64,000 nt of DNA from Streptomyces sp. CB02400 (GCF_001905725.1 NZ_LIWB01000021.1:62001-126000); one strand, 5' to 3'. Shown: positions 54,110 to 62,926, numbered from the stretch's first letter. Translations and numbers: made by a program. Notes: generated by a model not told the origin, from the sequence alone.

Positions 54110-55413
54110 CCCGAAGCGCCCACACCGCCGTCCAGCTGCGCCGGCTCCTGGTCGCGGCCGCGTCCGCGGGCACGGGCTTCCTGCTGCTCAGCACCCTCGG
54201 CCACGCGCTGGGCCACCCCGACCCGGCCTCCTCGGCGCTCCGGCTGGCCTGGTGCGCGGTCCCGCTGGCGGCCACGGTGTACTTCGCGATCGCGGTCGCC
54301 CGCACCGATCCGGGCACCCGGCCCCGGCCCGGTCTGTCGGCGATCGGTCTCGGTCCCGCCCGGCTGATGGCGGTCTCCGCGGCCACCACGGCGCTGTCCT
54401 GCGCGCTGGGCTCGCTGCTGGCCCTGCTGGTCTTCCTCCAGTTGCGCGGCGACCTCACCGGCATGCCCTCCGACGGCGCCGCGACGGACTTCCTCGCCAC
54501 CGGACGGCCGCTTCCGCTGCCGGCCGCCCTGACCCTGCTGGCGCTCGTGCCGCTGAGCGCGTCGGCGGCCGTGGCGGTGGCGCTGCGGCCGCGTGAGCCG
54601 GTGGCGGGCGCGGCCGCGGGGCGGACGTACGGCAGGTTCGGCGCGTACCGGCGTACACCGGTACGCGCGTCGTTCGGGGCGTACGGACGGTTCGGCAGGC
54701 AACTGGGAGCGGCGGCCCGCGGCCGGCGTACGGCCGAGGCGGTGCCGGAGCGGGAGGGCACGGCGGAGGAGGTCCCCGGGGCGGCCGCCGGCACCGAGCC
54801 CGCCGACGCCGGGCCCGCCGTGCCGCTCACGCCGCCGTCCGGGCTGCCGTGGGGCATCGCGGTACTGGCGGTGGGTCTGGCCGTGGAGGCCTTCGCGAGC
54901 CGTACGGGCGGCGGGGGCACGCCGGGCGACCGGCCCTCCGCGCTGCTCGGTCTCGCCCTGACCGCCGTCGGTCTCGCCCTGGCCGGTCCCGGCCTCACCC
55001 ATCTGTGCGGCAGGCTGCTGCAGACGGTACGGCCCGGCGCGCTGCGGCTGCTGGCCGGGCGGGTCCTGATGACGGAGGCCACGCGCATCGGACGCCCGCT
55101 GGGCGTGGTCTGCGCGGTGCTGTCGGCCGCGTACGCCATGGCCTCGCTGCACGACCGCGAGGACGCCTCCGCCGACCCGCTCGTCGTGCTCGGGGTGCTG
55201 CTGGTGGCCGGCTGCACGACGGCGACGCTGCTGACGGCCGCCGTCGAGGCCAGGCAGGCCCGCGCCGGCACCACCGCCGCGCTGCGGCGCCTCGGGGCGG
55301 CCACGGGGACGCTGCGCCGGGCCGCCGTGCTCCGCGCGGGTGCGCTGCTCGCCCTGTTCGGGCCGTTGGCCCTGGTCGTGGCCGAGCTGTCGGCGTGGCC
55401 GCTGGCCCGCTGA
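54091..55413 (+). CDS. FtsX-like ABC permease, substrate unknown
   Basis: A membrane protein of about 440 residues with GTG start at 54091 (GGAAGG upstream). Two transmembrane blocks, at about residues 14-170 and 250-430, flank a charged, low-complexity middle of about 80 residues. That middle contains YGRFGAY and a near copy, AYGRFG, about 20 residues apart, both in an Arg/Tyr-rich stretch. The pattern of paired blocks fits an FtsX-type permease serving the ATPase encoded just upstream. I cannot name the transported molecule. Confidence 0.75.
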   Translation: MLALRLTRSAHTAVQLRRLLVAAASAGTGFLLLSTLGHALGHPDPASSALRLAWCAVPLAATVYFAIAVARTDPGTRPRPGLSAIGLGPARLMAVSAATTALSCALGSLLALLVFLQLRGDLTGMPSDGAATDFLATGRPLPLPAALTLLALVPLSASAAVAVALRPREPVAGAAAGRTYGRFGAYRRTPVRASFGAYGRFGRQLGAAARGRRTAEAVPEREGTAEEVPGAAAGTEPADAGPAVPLTPPSGLPWGIAVLAVGLAVEAFASRTGGGGTPGDRPSALLGLALTAVGLALAGPGLTHLCGRLLQTVRPGALRLLAGRVLMTEATRIGRPLGVVCAVLSAAYAMASLHDREDASADPLVVLGVLLVAGCTTATLLTAAVEARQARAGTTAALRRLGAATGTLRRAAVLRAGALLALFGPLALVVAELSAWPLAR

Positions 55414-55523
55414 GGAGTCGTCCGAAAACCGGTCCGGAAAAAATCTCCGCGGGCCGATGAGTTCCGCGCGGGCCCCCGGTCTACCCCACGAACGCTACGG
55501 AACCAACCGGGAGAGGCCCCGCC

Positions 55524-55931
55524 ATGTACCAGCAGATGATCTTCGTGAACCTGGCCGTCAACGACCTCGACGCCTCGAAGAAGTTCTTCACGGAGCTCGG
55601 CTACTCGATCAACGCGCAGTTCAGCGACGAGACCGCCGCGTCGGTCGTGATCAGCGACACGATCGTCGCGATGCTGCTGACCAGGCAGAAGTACGCGGAG
55701 TTCACCAAGAAGGAGATCGTGGACGCCGCGAAGAGCAGCGAGGTGCTGCTGGGGCTGAGCGCGGAGAGCCGCGAGAAGGTCGACGAGCTGGTGGAGAAGG
55801 CCGTCGCGGCGGGCGGCTCGGTCGCCGGCGAGACCCAGGACCACGGCTTCATGTACGGCCGCGCCTTCGACGACCTCGACGGCCACACCTGGGAGGTCAT
55901 CTGGATGGACCCGGCCGCGGTGCAGGGCTGA
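55524..55931 (+). CDS. VOC family (glyoxalase/dioxygenase-like) protein
   Basis: A 135-residue single-domain vicinal oxygen chelate protein. The first half reads MIFVNLAVNDLDASKKFFTELGY and the second half ends GRAFDDLDGHTWEVIWMDP, the usual pair of beta-alpha-beta-beta-beta modules. The C-terminal E in WEVIWMD is a likely metal ligand. Homologues often act as glyoxalase-like or resistance-like enzymes. The role here is not known. GGGAGAGG lies eight bases upstream of the ATG. Confidence 0.88.
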   Translation: MYQQMIFVNLAVNDLDASKKFFTELGYSINAQFSDETAASVVISDTIVAMLLTRQKYAEFTKKEIVDAAKSSEVLLGLSAESREKVDELVEKAVAAGGSVAGETQDHGFMYGRAFDDLDGHTWEVIWMDPAAVQG

Positions 55932-56112
55932 CGCGCACGCGGGCCCAGGGGTGCCGTCCGGATCCTGCCGGGGTCGCGGGCCCCGGCACGCACTCTCCCG
56001 GAGGGCGCCGAGCGGCGCTGGCGCCGGCTGCCGGCTCCCCACGCCCGACTGCGCCCGGGTCGACCACGAGGCGCCGTCGCCTGAAGCCGACCTGGTCCGA
56101 ACGACACCCCCT

Positions 56113-56127
56113 TAGCATGGGCGGGTG
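56113..56127 (+). promoter_or_regulatory. Leaderless promoter of the LOG-family gene
   Basis: TAGCAT at 56113-56118 is a good -10 element and the GTG start begins six bases after it. No ribosome site is present. This matches the spacing of leaderless Streptomyces genes, where transcription begins at the start codon. Confidence 0.6.
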
Positions 56128-57246
56128 CAGACGAGTCCCGCCCATGCCGTCCATCACGGGGACCGCGAGATAGAGACGCTCGAGGAGTTCGACGCGATCG
56201 TCTCGTCCCGCGGCACGCTCTCCGGATTCCGTGTCCAGTCCGTCGACCTGACCGACCGGACACGGGAGTTGCTCACCAACGACACCGCCGGAGCCGTCTT
56301 CCTCGGCTGTCCGATGCGCCCCGACGCGGCGGAGAAGCTCCGCGCCGACGGCGCCCTGGTGCTCCCGCCCGTCCCCGGCCTGCCCTTCGACCCGTACCGA
56401 GGGCATCTCTACACGCCCGGCGACCTGTTCGCCTCGCTCGACAAGGGCTACGAGGCGACCCCGGACGCGCTGGCCTACACCTGGTTCCAGCGGACCAAGG
56501 CGGACGGCGACATCTTCGCCTCCATGCTGCGCGCGGTCCACGACGACTCCATGTCCGACGCCCTCGACGAACTCCTGCGCGGAGCACGGGTCGTGGGCGT
56601 GATGGGCGGTCACGCGATGGCCCGCGGCACCGAGGAGTTCCGGGGTGCCGCCCGGCTCGGACGGGCACTGACCCACGCCGGGTTCACGGTGGCGACGGGC
56701 GGCGGTCCGGGCGCGATGGAGGCGGCGAACCTCGGCGCCTACGCGGCCCCGTACGACGACGCCATGCTGGACGAGGCCTGCGAACTCCTCGCCTGCGCGC
56801 CCTCGTTCACGCCGTCGATCACCGACTGGGCGCGTGCCGCCTTCGAGGTGCGCACCCGCTGGCCGAAGGGCAACCACTCGATCGGCATCCCCACCTGGTT
56901 CTACGGCCACGAGCCGCCGAACGCCTTCGCCTCGCACATCGCGAAGTACTTCGCCAACGCCACCCGCGAGGACGGGCTGCTGGCCCGCTGCGACGCGGGC
57001 GTGGTGTTCCTGCCGGGTGCCGCCGGGACCGTACAGGAGATCTTCGACAACGCGACGCCGAACTACTACGGGTCGCGCGGTGAACCCACGCCCATGGTGC
57101 TGGTGGACCGGGCTCACTGGACGGAGAGGCTGCCGGCCTGGCCGCTGCTGCGGTCGCTCGCCCGGGAGCGCTCGATGGAGGCCCGGATCGCCCTGGTCGA
57201 CCGGATCGAGGAGGCCCCGGAGACCTTGAAACGTCTGGGCTGTTAA
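56125..57246 (+). CDS. LOG family (lysine decarboxylase-like) Rossmann protein
   Basis: A 373-residue protein with a C-terminal LOG domain. GGGPGAMEAAN at residues 192-202 and LPGAAGTVQEIFD near residue 300 are the PGGxGTxxE-type nucleotide-binding motifs, with the consensus changed to PGAAGTVQE. Canonical LOG proteins are cytokinin nucleoside 5'-monophosphate phosphoribohydrolases. The 150-residue N-terminal extension and length are unusual, so this is a divergent member and may be a general nucleotide hydrolase. GTG at 56125 appears leaderless. Confidence 0.82.
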   Translation: MQTSPAHAVHHGDREIETLEEFDAIVSSRGTLSGFRVQSVDLTDRTRELLTNDTAGAVFLGCPMRPDAAEKLRADGALVLPPVPGLPFDPYRGHLYTPGDLFASLDKGYEATPDALAYTWFQRTKADGDIFASMLRAVHDDSMSDALDELLRGARVVGVMGGHAMARGTEEFRGAARLGRALTHAGFTVATGGGPGAMEAANLGAYAAPYDDAMLDEACELLACAPSFTPSITDWARAAFEVRTRWPKGNHSIGIPTWFYGHEPPNAFASHIAKYFANATREDGLLARCDAGVVFLPGAAGTVQEIFDNATPNYYGSRGEPTPMVLVDRAHWTERLPAWPLLRSLARERSMEARIALVDRIEEAPETLKRLGC

Positions 57247-57284
57247 TAAGAAGGCAAAGCCCGGTCCCACTGTAGGCATATGCG

Positions 57285-57312
57285 TTGACACTACTTATGC
57301 GGCGCTTATAGA
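57285..57312 (+). promoter_or_regulatory. Promoter of the LAETG surface protein gene
   Basis: TTGACA at 57285-57290 and TATAGA at 57307-57312 with a 16-bp spacer. This is near consensus for a primary sigma factor and stands out in GC-rich surroundings. About 80 bases of leader separate it from the GTG at 57394. Confidence 0.65.
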
Positions 57313-57393
57313 CCTGAGAGCCACAGGGGAGTGCTGATGCTCCGTCAACACTCCCTCCACCCCCCGCATTTAAGCTCTCCCGTAAGGACAAAC

Positions 57394-58077
57394 GTGGCAG
57401 TTCTGTCCGTATCCCGCCGTACCGTCGCGCGCTCCGTGCGCGCCCTCGGTGTCGTCTCCGCGTCCGCCGCCCTCGCGATCGGCGTCGCCGGCAGCGCGGC
57501 GGCCTGCGACATCACCGAGTTCTCGGCCGAGGCCAAGTGCGTCGGTGACAAGGGCGTCATCACCGTCACCGACAAGGACCCGGCCGGCGTCCCCGCCACC
57601 ATCACCGTGTTCCTGCAGGACAAGCAGGTCGGCGAGCAGGTGGTCAAGGGCACCGCTGAAGGCACCACCATCACCTTCGAGGAGGACTGGAAGCCGAACG
57701 CCGAGTACCGCATCCACGTCGACGCGCAGCCCTACGTCGACGAGGACATCAAGCCGAACCTGGTCACTCCGGCGACGGCCTGCAAGACGGAGGAGAAGCC
57801 CCCGGTCGAGGAGGAGCCGAAGCCGACCCCGTCGGAGTCCTCCTCCACCCCGGCCGAGGAGCCCGAGCCGACCCCGTCAGAGTCGGAGAGCGAGAGCACC
57901 GCTCCGGCGGACACCTCGAGCAACGCGCCGTCCCCGGCCGGTGAGTCGAACCTCGCCGAGACCGGTGCCGACTCCAACACCGGTCTGATCGCCGGCATCG
58001 CGGCCGCCCTGGTCGTGGCCGGCGGTGGCGCGGTCTTCTTCGGCATGCGCCGCCGCGGGGCGAACAGCCAGCGCTGA
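57394..58077 (+). CDS. Sortase-anchored surface protein with LAETG motif
   Basis: A 227-residue exported protein. The signal peptide (RRTVARSVRALGVVSASAAL) ends at GSAAA before CDITEF. The mature domain of about 100 residues is beta-rich (KGVITVTDKDPAGVPATITV). A stalk rich in Pro, Glu, Ser and Thr follows (EEPKPTPSESSSTPAEEPEP). The C-terminus has LAETG, a hydrophobic helix (LIAGIAAALVVAGGGAVFF) and MRRRG. LAxTG is the recognition sequence of sortase E in Streptomyces, so the protein should be linked to the cell wall. Its function is unknown. GTG at 57394 follows AAGGA. Confidence 0.87.
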   Translation: MAVLSVSRRTVARSVRALGVVSASAALAIGVAGSAAACDITEFSAEAKCVGDKGVITVTDKDPAGVPATITVFLQDKQVGEQVVKGTAEGTTITFEEDWKPNAEYRIHVDAQPYVDEDIKPNLVTPATACKTEEKPPVEEEPKPTPSESSSTPAEEPEPTPSESESESTAPADTSSNAPSPAGESNLAETGADSNTGLIAGIAAALVVAGGGAVFFGMRRRGANSQR

Positions 58078-58095
58078 CGCCTCACGCACACAGTG

Positions 58096-58127
58096 GCGGT
58101 CCGTCCCCTCTCCCGGGGGCGGGCCGC
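58096..58127. terminator. Bidirectional hairpin between convergent genes
   Basis: The arm at 58096-58108 (GCGGTCCGTCCCC) pairs with 58115-58127 with two G-U pairs and a six-base loop, between the surface protein and the MDMPI-family gene. Confidence 0.6.
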
Positions 58128-58143
58128 TTCCGTGTCCGGCCGC

Positions 58144-58941
58144 TCAGCCGAACGTCGCCCGCTCCAGCCAGGACTCCAGCAGCTTCCGGTCGCCGAGCAC
58201 GCCGAGTCCGGGGGCGTCCAGCGGCAGCCGGCGGTAGAAGGCGAGGAGCACGGAGGTGAGCGGGCCGCGCAGGGCGACGGTGGCCTTCTCATGGCCGTGA
58301 CGCCAGGAGACGCCCTCCTCGCCGAGCTCGATCAGCCACTCCGCGTGGTTCCCCGCCCCGGCGTCGGTGGCGTGCAGGTGGATGGTGCGCCGGGGGCCGC
58401 GCAGCTCGTGCACCGCGTCGTCCGGCAGCGTCCGCTGCGCCCACTCCACGATCTCCAGCCACTCGTCGACCGCGTCGGCGGCGACCTCGGGCGCGACCTC
58501 GTAGGGCAGCCCGGCGGCCAGGGTGGCGTCCGCGCGGTGGACGGTCACCTCGTGCGTCATGCGGCGGGCCCAGAACCCGGCGTTGTCGATCCCGGACCAG
58601 CTCCACACCTTGGCGTCCGGACCGGCCTCGCGCAGCGCGCCGACGACCAGTTCACCGGACTCCGCCAGCCAGGCGTCCAGCGCTCCGGGATCACCCCACG
58701 CCCCGGGCCCGTCGAACCCCGGCACCCGGTCCTCGGGGACGTCCTCCTCGGCCCCGGTCCGCACCAGGACGCCCACCCAGCGCAGGGCGCCGCCGGTATG
58801 CCGTACGAGCTGCTCCAGGGACCAGTCGGGCGTGGTGGGCACGGTGCCGGACAGATCGGCGCCGGACGTCACGACCGTCCGCAACTGCCCTATCTGGTGT
58901 GCGATCTCCTCGCAGTAGCGGTCATGCGCGAGTGGTGTCAT
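58144..58941 (-). CDS. Maleylpyruvate isomerase family mycothiol-dependent enzyme (MDMPI/DinB-like)
   Basis: A 265-residue protein with an N-terminal DinB-like metal-binding four-helix domain. CEEIAHQIGQLRTVV, PDWSLEQLVRHTGGALRWV and the late His in MTHEVTVHRAD give the three-His pattern. The C-terminal MDMPI domain ends GPLTSVLLAFYRRLPLDAP. Members of this family use mycothiol, the actinobacterial thiol, in isomerase or transferase reactions. ATG at 58941 follows TAGGGT by seven bases and may be leaderless. It also lies 24 bp past the thiamine ATPase gene, so read-through from there is possible. Confidence 0.83.
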   Translation of the reverse strand: MTPLAHDRYCEEIAHQIGQLRTVVTSGADLSGTVPTTPDWSLEQLVRHTGGALRWVGVLVRTGAEEDVPEDRVPGFDGPGAWGDPGALDAWLAESGELVVGALREAGPDAKVWSWSGIDNAGFWARRMTHEVTVHRADATLAAGLPYEVAPEVAADAVDEWLEIVEWAQRTLPDDAVHELRGPRRTIHLHATDAGAGNHAEWLIELGEEGVSWRHGHEKATVALRGPLTSVLLAFYRRLPLDAPGLGVLGDRKLLESWLERATFG

Positions 58942-58965
58942 GCCGCACACCCTAGGCAGTCGCGC

Positions 58966-59985
58966 TCATCCCAGCACGGCGATTTCCGCCGCGTCGAACT
59001 CCACCCCGACCTCGTCCCCGACCTCCGGCGCGGCCCTGAGCGCACAGGCCGCCTCCAGGCGGGGCGCGTCCTCGGGCTGGAGGTGGACGGTGACATGGGT
59101 GCCGCGGAAGGTGCGCGCGGCCACCGTGCAGCGCAGGCCCTCGCCGGCCGGGACCAGGCGGACACCGGCGGGGCGGACGAGAAGGGTCCGCGGGCCCTGC
59201 GGGGCTCCTTCCGGGACGGGGAGCTTGCCCCAGGGGGTCACCGCGACGTCGTCGCCCACCGCCGCCTCGACGACGTTCTCGAAGCCGAGGAAGCGGGCCA
59301 CGAAGGCATCGGCCGGACGCTGCCACACCTCAAGCGGCGTACCGGACTGGGCGATCCGCCCGTCCCTCATCACCACCACCCGGTCGGCCAGCGCGAACGC
59401 CTCACCCTGGTCGTGCGTCACGGCGAGCACCGTGGTGCCCAACCGGCCGAACAGTTCGCGCAGTTCGACGACCAGCCGTTCCCTGAGCGACCGGTCGAGC
59501 TGCCCGAGCGGCTCGTCGAGCATCAGCAGCCGGGGGCTGGGCGCGAGGGCGCGGGCGAGCGCCACACGCTGCTGCTCACCGCCGGACAGCGCGGCGACGG
59601 CCCGTCCGGCCGCGTCCGGCAGTCCCACGAGGTCCAGCAACTCCCGTACGCGGTCCGCCTGTTCGCCCCGAGACGCGCCGTGCATGCGCAGGCCGAAGGC
59701 GACATTGCCGCCCACGTCCCGCTGCGGGAAGAGCTGGTGGTCCTGGAACATCAGCCCGACGCCGCGCTTGTGCGCGGGCACGCCCGACTGGTCGTGTCCG
59801 TCGAGCGACACCCGCCCGGAGTCGAGGGGCTGCAGTCCGGCCACCGCCCGCAGCAGCGTGGACTTGCCGCTGCCGCTGGGGCCGAGCACGCACACGATCT
59901 CGTGCTCCGCGACCCCCAGGTCGACGGCGTCCAGCACCGGCCGCCCGCCGAAGCGGACGGTCGCGGCCTGAAGGCTCAGCAGCAT
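58966..59985 (-). CDS. Thiamine-type ABC transporter ATP-binding protein (ThiQ-like)
   Basis: A 339-residue importer ATPase. Walker A is GPSGSGKST near residues 35-43, the signature is LSGGEQQRVALARAL, Walker B is LLMLDEPLGQLD, and the switch His lies in VTHDQGEAF. The last 100 residues are a TOBE-like domain. Its start directly abuts the permease stop (TAG then ATG, no gap). The TPP riboswitch at the head of the operon indicates that the cargo is thiamine or a precursor. Confidence 0.9.
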   Translation of the reverse strand: MLLSLQAATVRFGGRPVLDAVDLGVAEHEIVCVLGPSGSGKSTLLRAVAGLQPLDSGRVSLDGHDQSGVPAHKRGVGLMFQDHQLFPQRDVGGNVAFGLRMHGASRGEQADRVRELLDLVGLPDAAGRAVAALSGGEQQRVALARALAPSPRLLMLDEPLGQLDRSLRERLVVELRELFGRLGTTVLAVTHDQGEAFALADRVVVMRDGRIAQSGTPLEVWQRPADAFVARFLGFENVVEAAVGDDVAVTPWGKLPVPEGAPQGPRTLLVRPAGVRLVPAGEGLRCTVAARTFRGTHVTVHLQPEDAPRLEAACALRAAPEVGDEVGVEFDAAEIAVLG

Positions 59986-61638
59986 CTAGAACTCCCCGGT
60001 CCGGTCGGTCCGCAGCCGCTCCAGCACGAGCAGCGCCACCGCGCACACGATCATCAGAATCGTCGACAGGGCCATCGCCTGGCCGTAGTTGAGGTCCCCG
60101 GGCCGTCCCAGCAGCCGTGCCACGGCGACCGGCAGGGTGGGATTCTCCGGCCGCGCGATGAACACCGTCGCCCCGAACTCGCCCAGCGACACCGCGAAGG
60201 CGAACCCGGCCGCGATCAGCAGCGCCCGCCGCACCAGTGGCAGGTCCACCTCCCGCCACGCCCGCCACGGCGACGCCCCGAGCACCGCCGCCGCCTCCCG
60301 CAGGCGTACGTCCACGGCCCGCAGCACCGGCAGCATGGTCCGTACGACGAAGGGGACGCCGACCAGCGCCTGTGCGAGGGGGACCAGGATCCAGGAGGCG
60401 CGGAGGTCCAGCGGCGGCTCGTCGAGGGCGATCAGGAAACCGAAGCCGACGGTCACCGCGGACACCCCGAGCGGCAGCATCAGCAGCGCGTCGAAGCCGC
60501 GCACCAGCCGTCCCGCGTCCCGCCGGGTCAGCGCGACGGCGGCGAGACCGCCGATCACCACGGCGATGGCGGTGGCGGCGACGGCGTACTGGAGCGAGTT
60601 GCCGACCGCCTCGATCGGCGCGACCAGGAACACTCCCCCGTCGTCCTCGGTCAGCTCCCGGTAGTAGCCGAGGCCGGCGGCGCCGAAGGAGCGTTCCACC
60701 AGGACGGCGAGCGGCAGCAGGATCAGTACGGCGACGGTGGCGACGACTCCGCCGAGGAGCGCCCACTGTCCGGCGCCGCGCGGACGGCGCGCGGTCACCG
60801 AGGCGTCCACCAGCCGCAGCGCGGTCTCCCGGCGCCGTACGGTCCAGGCGTGCAGGGCGAGGATCGCGCCCACGGCGACGAACTGGATCATCGTCAGGAC
60901 GGCGGCCGTGGACAGGTCGAAGATCTCGGAGGTCTGCCGGTAGATCTCCACTTCGAGGGTGGAGAAGGTGGGCCCGCCCAGGATCTGCACCACACCGAAG
61001 GAGGTGAAGGTGAACAGGAAGACCATCAGCGCGGCCGCCGCGACGGCGGGCGCGAGCGCGGGCAGGGTGACGGTCCGCCAGGCCGCGAACCGGGAGGCGC
61101 CGAGCATCCGCGCGGCCTCCTCCTGCCGCGGGTCGAGCTGCGACCAGAGCCCGCCCACGGTGCGTACGACGACGGCGTAGTTGAAGAAGACGTGCGCGAG
61201 CAGGATCGCCCACACGGTGGTGTCCAGGCGCAGACCCCACAGCTCGTCGAGGAGTCCGCCGCGGCCGACGAGCGCCATGAACGCCGTACCGACGACGACC
61301 GTCGGCAGCACGAACGGCACGGTGACCACGGCCCGCAGCACCTGCTTGCCGGGGAAGTCGAAGCGGGCGAAGACGTACGCGCCGGGCAGGGCGATCAGCA
61401 GGGTGAGGGCGGTGGAGACGAGGGCCTGCCAGGTGGTGAACCACAGGACCTGACGGACGTCGGACTGCGCCAGTACGTCCCCGATCCGCCCGAGGTGCCA
61501 GGCCCCGTCGGCCTTCAGTCCGCGCGCGACGATCGCGGTGACGGGGTAGGCGAAGAAGACGGCGAAGAACGCGACGGGCACGGCCATCAGGCCGAGCCGC
61601 GCCGCGCTCCCGCGCCGCCTCGCCGCGGTCCGCGTCAC
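59986..61638 (-). CDS. Thiamine-type ABC transporter permease, fused double domain (ThiP-like)
   Basis: A 550-residue permease holding two binding-protein-dependent transport domains in one chain, with about twelve helices, as in ThiP. Two EAA loops are visible: QEEAARMLGASRFAAWRTVT in the first half and LREAAAVLGASPWRAWREVD in the second. GTG at 61638 overlaps the stop of the binding-protein gene as GTGA, so the operon is translationally coupled. Confidence 0.92.
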   Translation of the reverse strand: MTRTAARRRGSAARLGLMAVPVAFFAVFFAYPVTAIVARGLKADGAWHLGRIGDVLAQSDVRQVLWFTTWQALVSTALTLLIALPGAYVFARFDFPGKQVLRAVVTVPFVLPTVVVGTAFMALVGRGGLLDELWGLRLDTTVWAILLAHVFFNYAVVVRTVGGLWSQLDPRQEEAARMLGASRFAAWRTVTLPALAPAVAAAALMVFLFTFTSFGVVQILGGPTFSTLEVEIYRQTSEIFDLSTAAVLTMIQFVAVGAILALHAWTVRRRETALRLVDASVTARRPRGAGQWALLGGVVATVAVLILLPLAVLVERSFGAAGLGYYRELTEDDGGVFLVAPIEAVGNSLQYAVAATAIAVVIGGLAAVALTRRDAGRLVRGFDALLMLPLGVSAVTVGFGFLIALDEPPLDLRASWILVPLAQALVGVPFVVRTMLPVLRAVDVRLREAAAVLGASPWRAWREVDLPLVRRALLIAAGFAFAVSLGEFGATVFIARPENPTLPVAVARLLGRPGDLNYGQAMALSTILMIVCAVALLVLERLRTDRTGEF

Positions 61639-62717
61639 TTCAGTACGAGCGAGGCCCACGACTTGACCCACTGGTCACGGTTGTCGGCGATCTTCGCCGG
61701 GTCCATGGTCTCCGGGTCCTTCGCCTGCGGCCCGAACCTCACGAAGTCCTCGGGCACCTGGGCGCCCTCCACCACCGGGTACACGAACATGTTGAGCGGC
61801 ATGTCGTCCTGGAACTTCTTGCTGATCAGGAAGTCGAGCAGGGCCTTGCCGCCCTCGGGGTTCTTCGCGTTGCCCAGCAGTCCGGCGTACTCGACCTGGC
61901 GGAAGCAGGTGCCCTCGGCGACGCCGGTGGGCGCGGTCTCCGGCTTCGGGTCGGCGTAGATGACCTCGGCGGGCGGCGAGGAGGCGTAGGACACCACCAG
62001 CGGCCGGTCGGCCTTGGCCTTCTTGCCGCCGGCCGAGCCGGAGAACTCCTCGTTGTAGGCCTGCTCCCAGCCGTCGACCACCTTCACGCCGTTGGCCTTG
62101 AGCTTCTTCCAGTAGTCCTGCCAGCCCTCGTCCCCGTACTTCGCGGCGGTCCCGAGCAGGAAACCGAGGCCGGGCGAGGAGGTGGAGGCGTTCTCGACGA
62201 CGAGGAGGTCCTCGTACTCGGGCTTGACCAGGTCGTCGAGGGTCTTCGGCGGGGTCAGGTCGTGCTCGGCGAACCAGGCCTTGTCGTAGTTGACGCAGAT
62301 GTCACCGCTGTCGACGGGGGTGACCCGGTGCTTGTCCTGGTCCGCGCGGTACTCGTCGAGGATCAGGTCGGAGCCCTTGGCCTCGTACGGCTGGAACAGC
62401 CCGTTGTCGAGGGCGCGGGAGAGCAGGGTGTTGTCGACGCCGAAGAAGACGTCGCCCTGGGGGTTGTCCTTGGTCAGGATCGCCTTGTTGACGGCCTGCC
62501 CGGCGTCGCCGTCCTTAAGGACCTTGAGCTCGTAACCGGACTGCTTCTCGAAGGCGGCGACGACGTCCTTCGACACGACCCACGAATTGTGGCTGACGAG
62601 GGTCACGGTCTTGGACCCGCCGCCGCTCGAGTCGTCGTTGCCGGACGACCCGCACGCGGACAGCGTGACCAGCCCCAGCCCGACGGCCAGGACCGTGACC
62701 TTCTTGGTGATGCCCAC
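61635..62717 (-). CDS. Thiamine-type ABC transporter substrate-binding lipoprotein (ThiB-like)
   Basis: A 360-residue binding protein. GTG at 62717 has AGGAGGAA five bases upstream. A lipoprotein signal (KKVTVLAVGLGLVTLSAC) is followed by a Ser/Gly linker. The mature domain starts TVTLVSHNSWVVSKDVVAAF and contains DVFFGVDNTLLSRALD and DSGDICVNYDK, the ThiB/iron-type SBP pattern. It heads the operon and is controlled through the TPP riboswitch upstream. Confidence 0.92.
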   Translation of the reverse strand: MGITKKVTVLAVGLGLVTLSACGSSGNDDSSGGGSKTVTLVSHNSWVVSKDVVAAFEKQSGYELKVLKDGDAGQAVNKAILTKDNPQGDVFFGVDNTLLSRALDNGLFQPYEAKGSDLILDEYRADQDKHRVTPVDSGDICVNYDKAWFAEHDLTPPKTLDDLVKPEYEDLLVVENASTSSPGLGFLLGTAAKYGDEGWQDYWKKLKANGVKVVDGWEQAYNEEFSGSAGGKKAKADRPLVVSYASSPPAEVIYADPKPETAPTGVAEGTCFRQVEYAGLLGNAKNPEGGKALLDFLISKKFQDDMPLNMFVYPVVEGAQVPEDFVRFGPQAKDPETMDPAKIADNRDQWVKSWASLVLK

Positions 62718-62751
62718 TTGATTCCTCCTGGAGTGACCAGGAAGAGACGCG

Positions 62752-62790
62752 GCCCTGCCCGGGACCCCTGGGCGGAGTCCCGGGCAGGGC
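62752..62790 (-). terminator. Leader hairpin between TPP riboswitch and thiB-like gene
   Basis: GCCCTGCCCGGGAC at 62752-62765 is perfectly complementary to 62777-62790 across an 11-base loop. Lying between aptamer and ribosome site, it is a candidate expression platform (transcription terminator or its partner). Confidence 0.65.
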
Positions 62791-62805
62791 GCAACAGCTC
62801 GAGTG

Positions 62806-62898
62806 ATGACCGATCTCCCTACCCAGAATGACCTGGGCGAGGTTCGGAGGGTCTGCGGCCGGTGCCGCACTCTCAGCGCTGTGGCGCTCCCCTGTCGG
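62806..62898 (-). ncRNA. TPP riboswitch (THI element)
   Basis: Read on the minus strand, the leader holds the conserved THI-box blocks in order: ACAGGGGAGCGCC, GCTGAGAGTGCGG, CAGACCCTCCGAACCT, CCAGGTCATTCTGGGTAGGG and AGATCGG. GCTGAGA and the late block GGTcATtCtGgGTAGGGA are the diagnostic TPP-sensing helices. It lies upstream of the binding-protein gene of a ThiB/P/Q-type transporter. When thiamine pyrophosphate is bound, expression should fall. Confidence 0.9.
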
Positions 62899-62926
62899 AA
62901 TATGTAGATGTGATTGCTCTGGTCAC
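62899..62926 (-). promoter_or_regulatory. Probable promoter of the thiamine transporter operon
   Basis: On the minus strand GTGACC (-35 like) and CATATT (-10 like) are separated by 16 bases, immediately before the riboswitch and just after the rlmN stop. Placement is good but the hexamers are weak matches. Confidence 0.4.
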
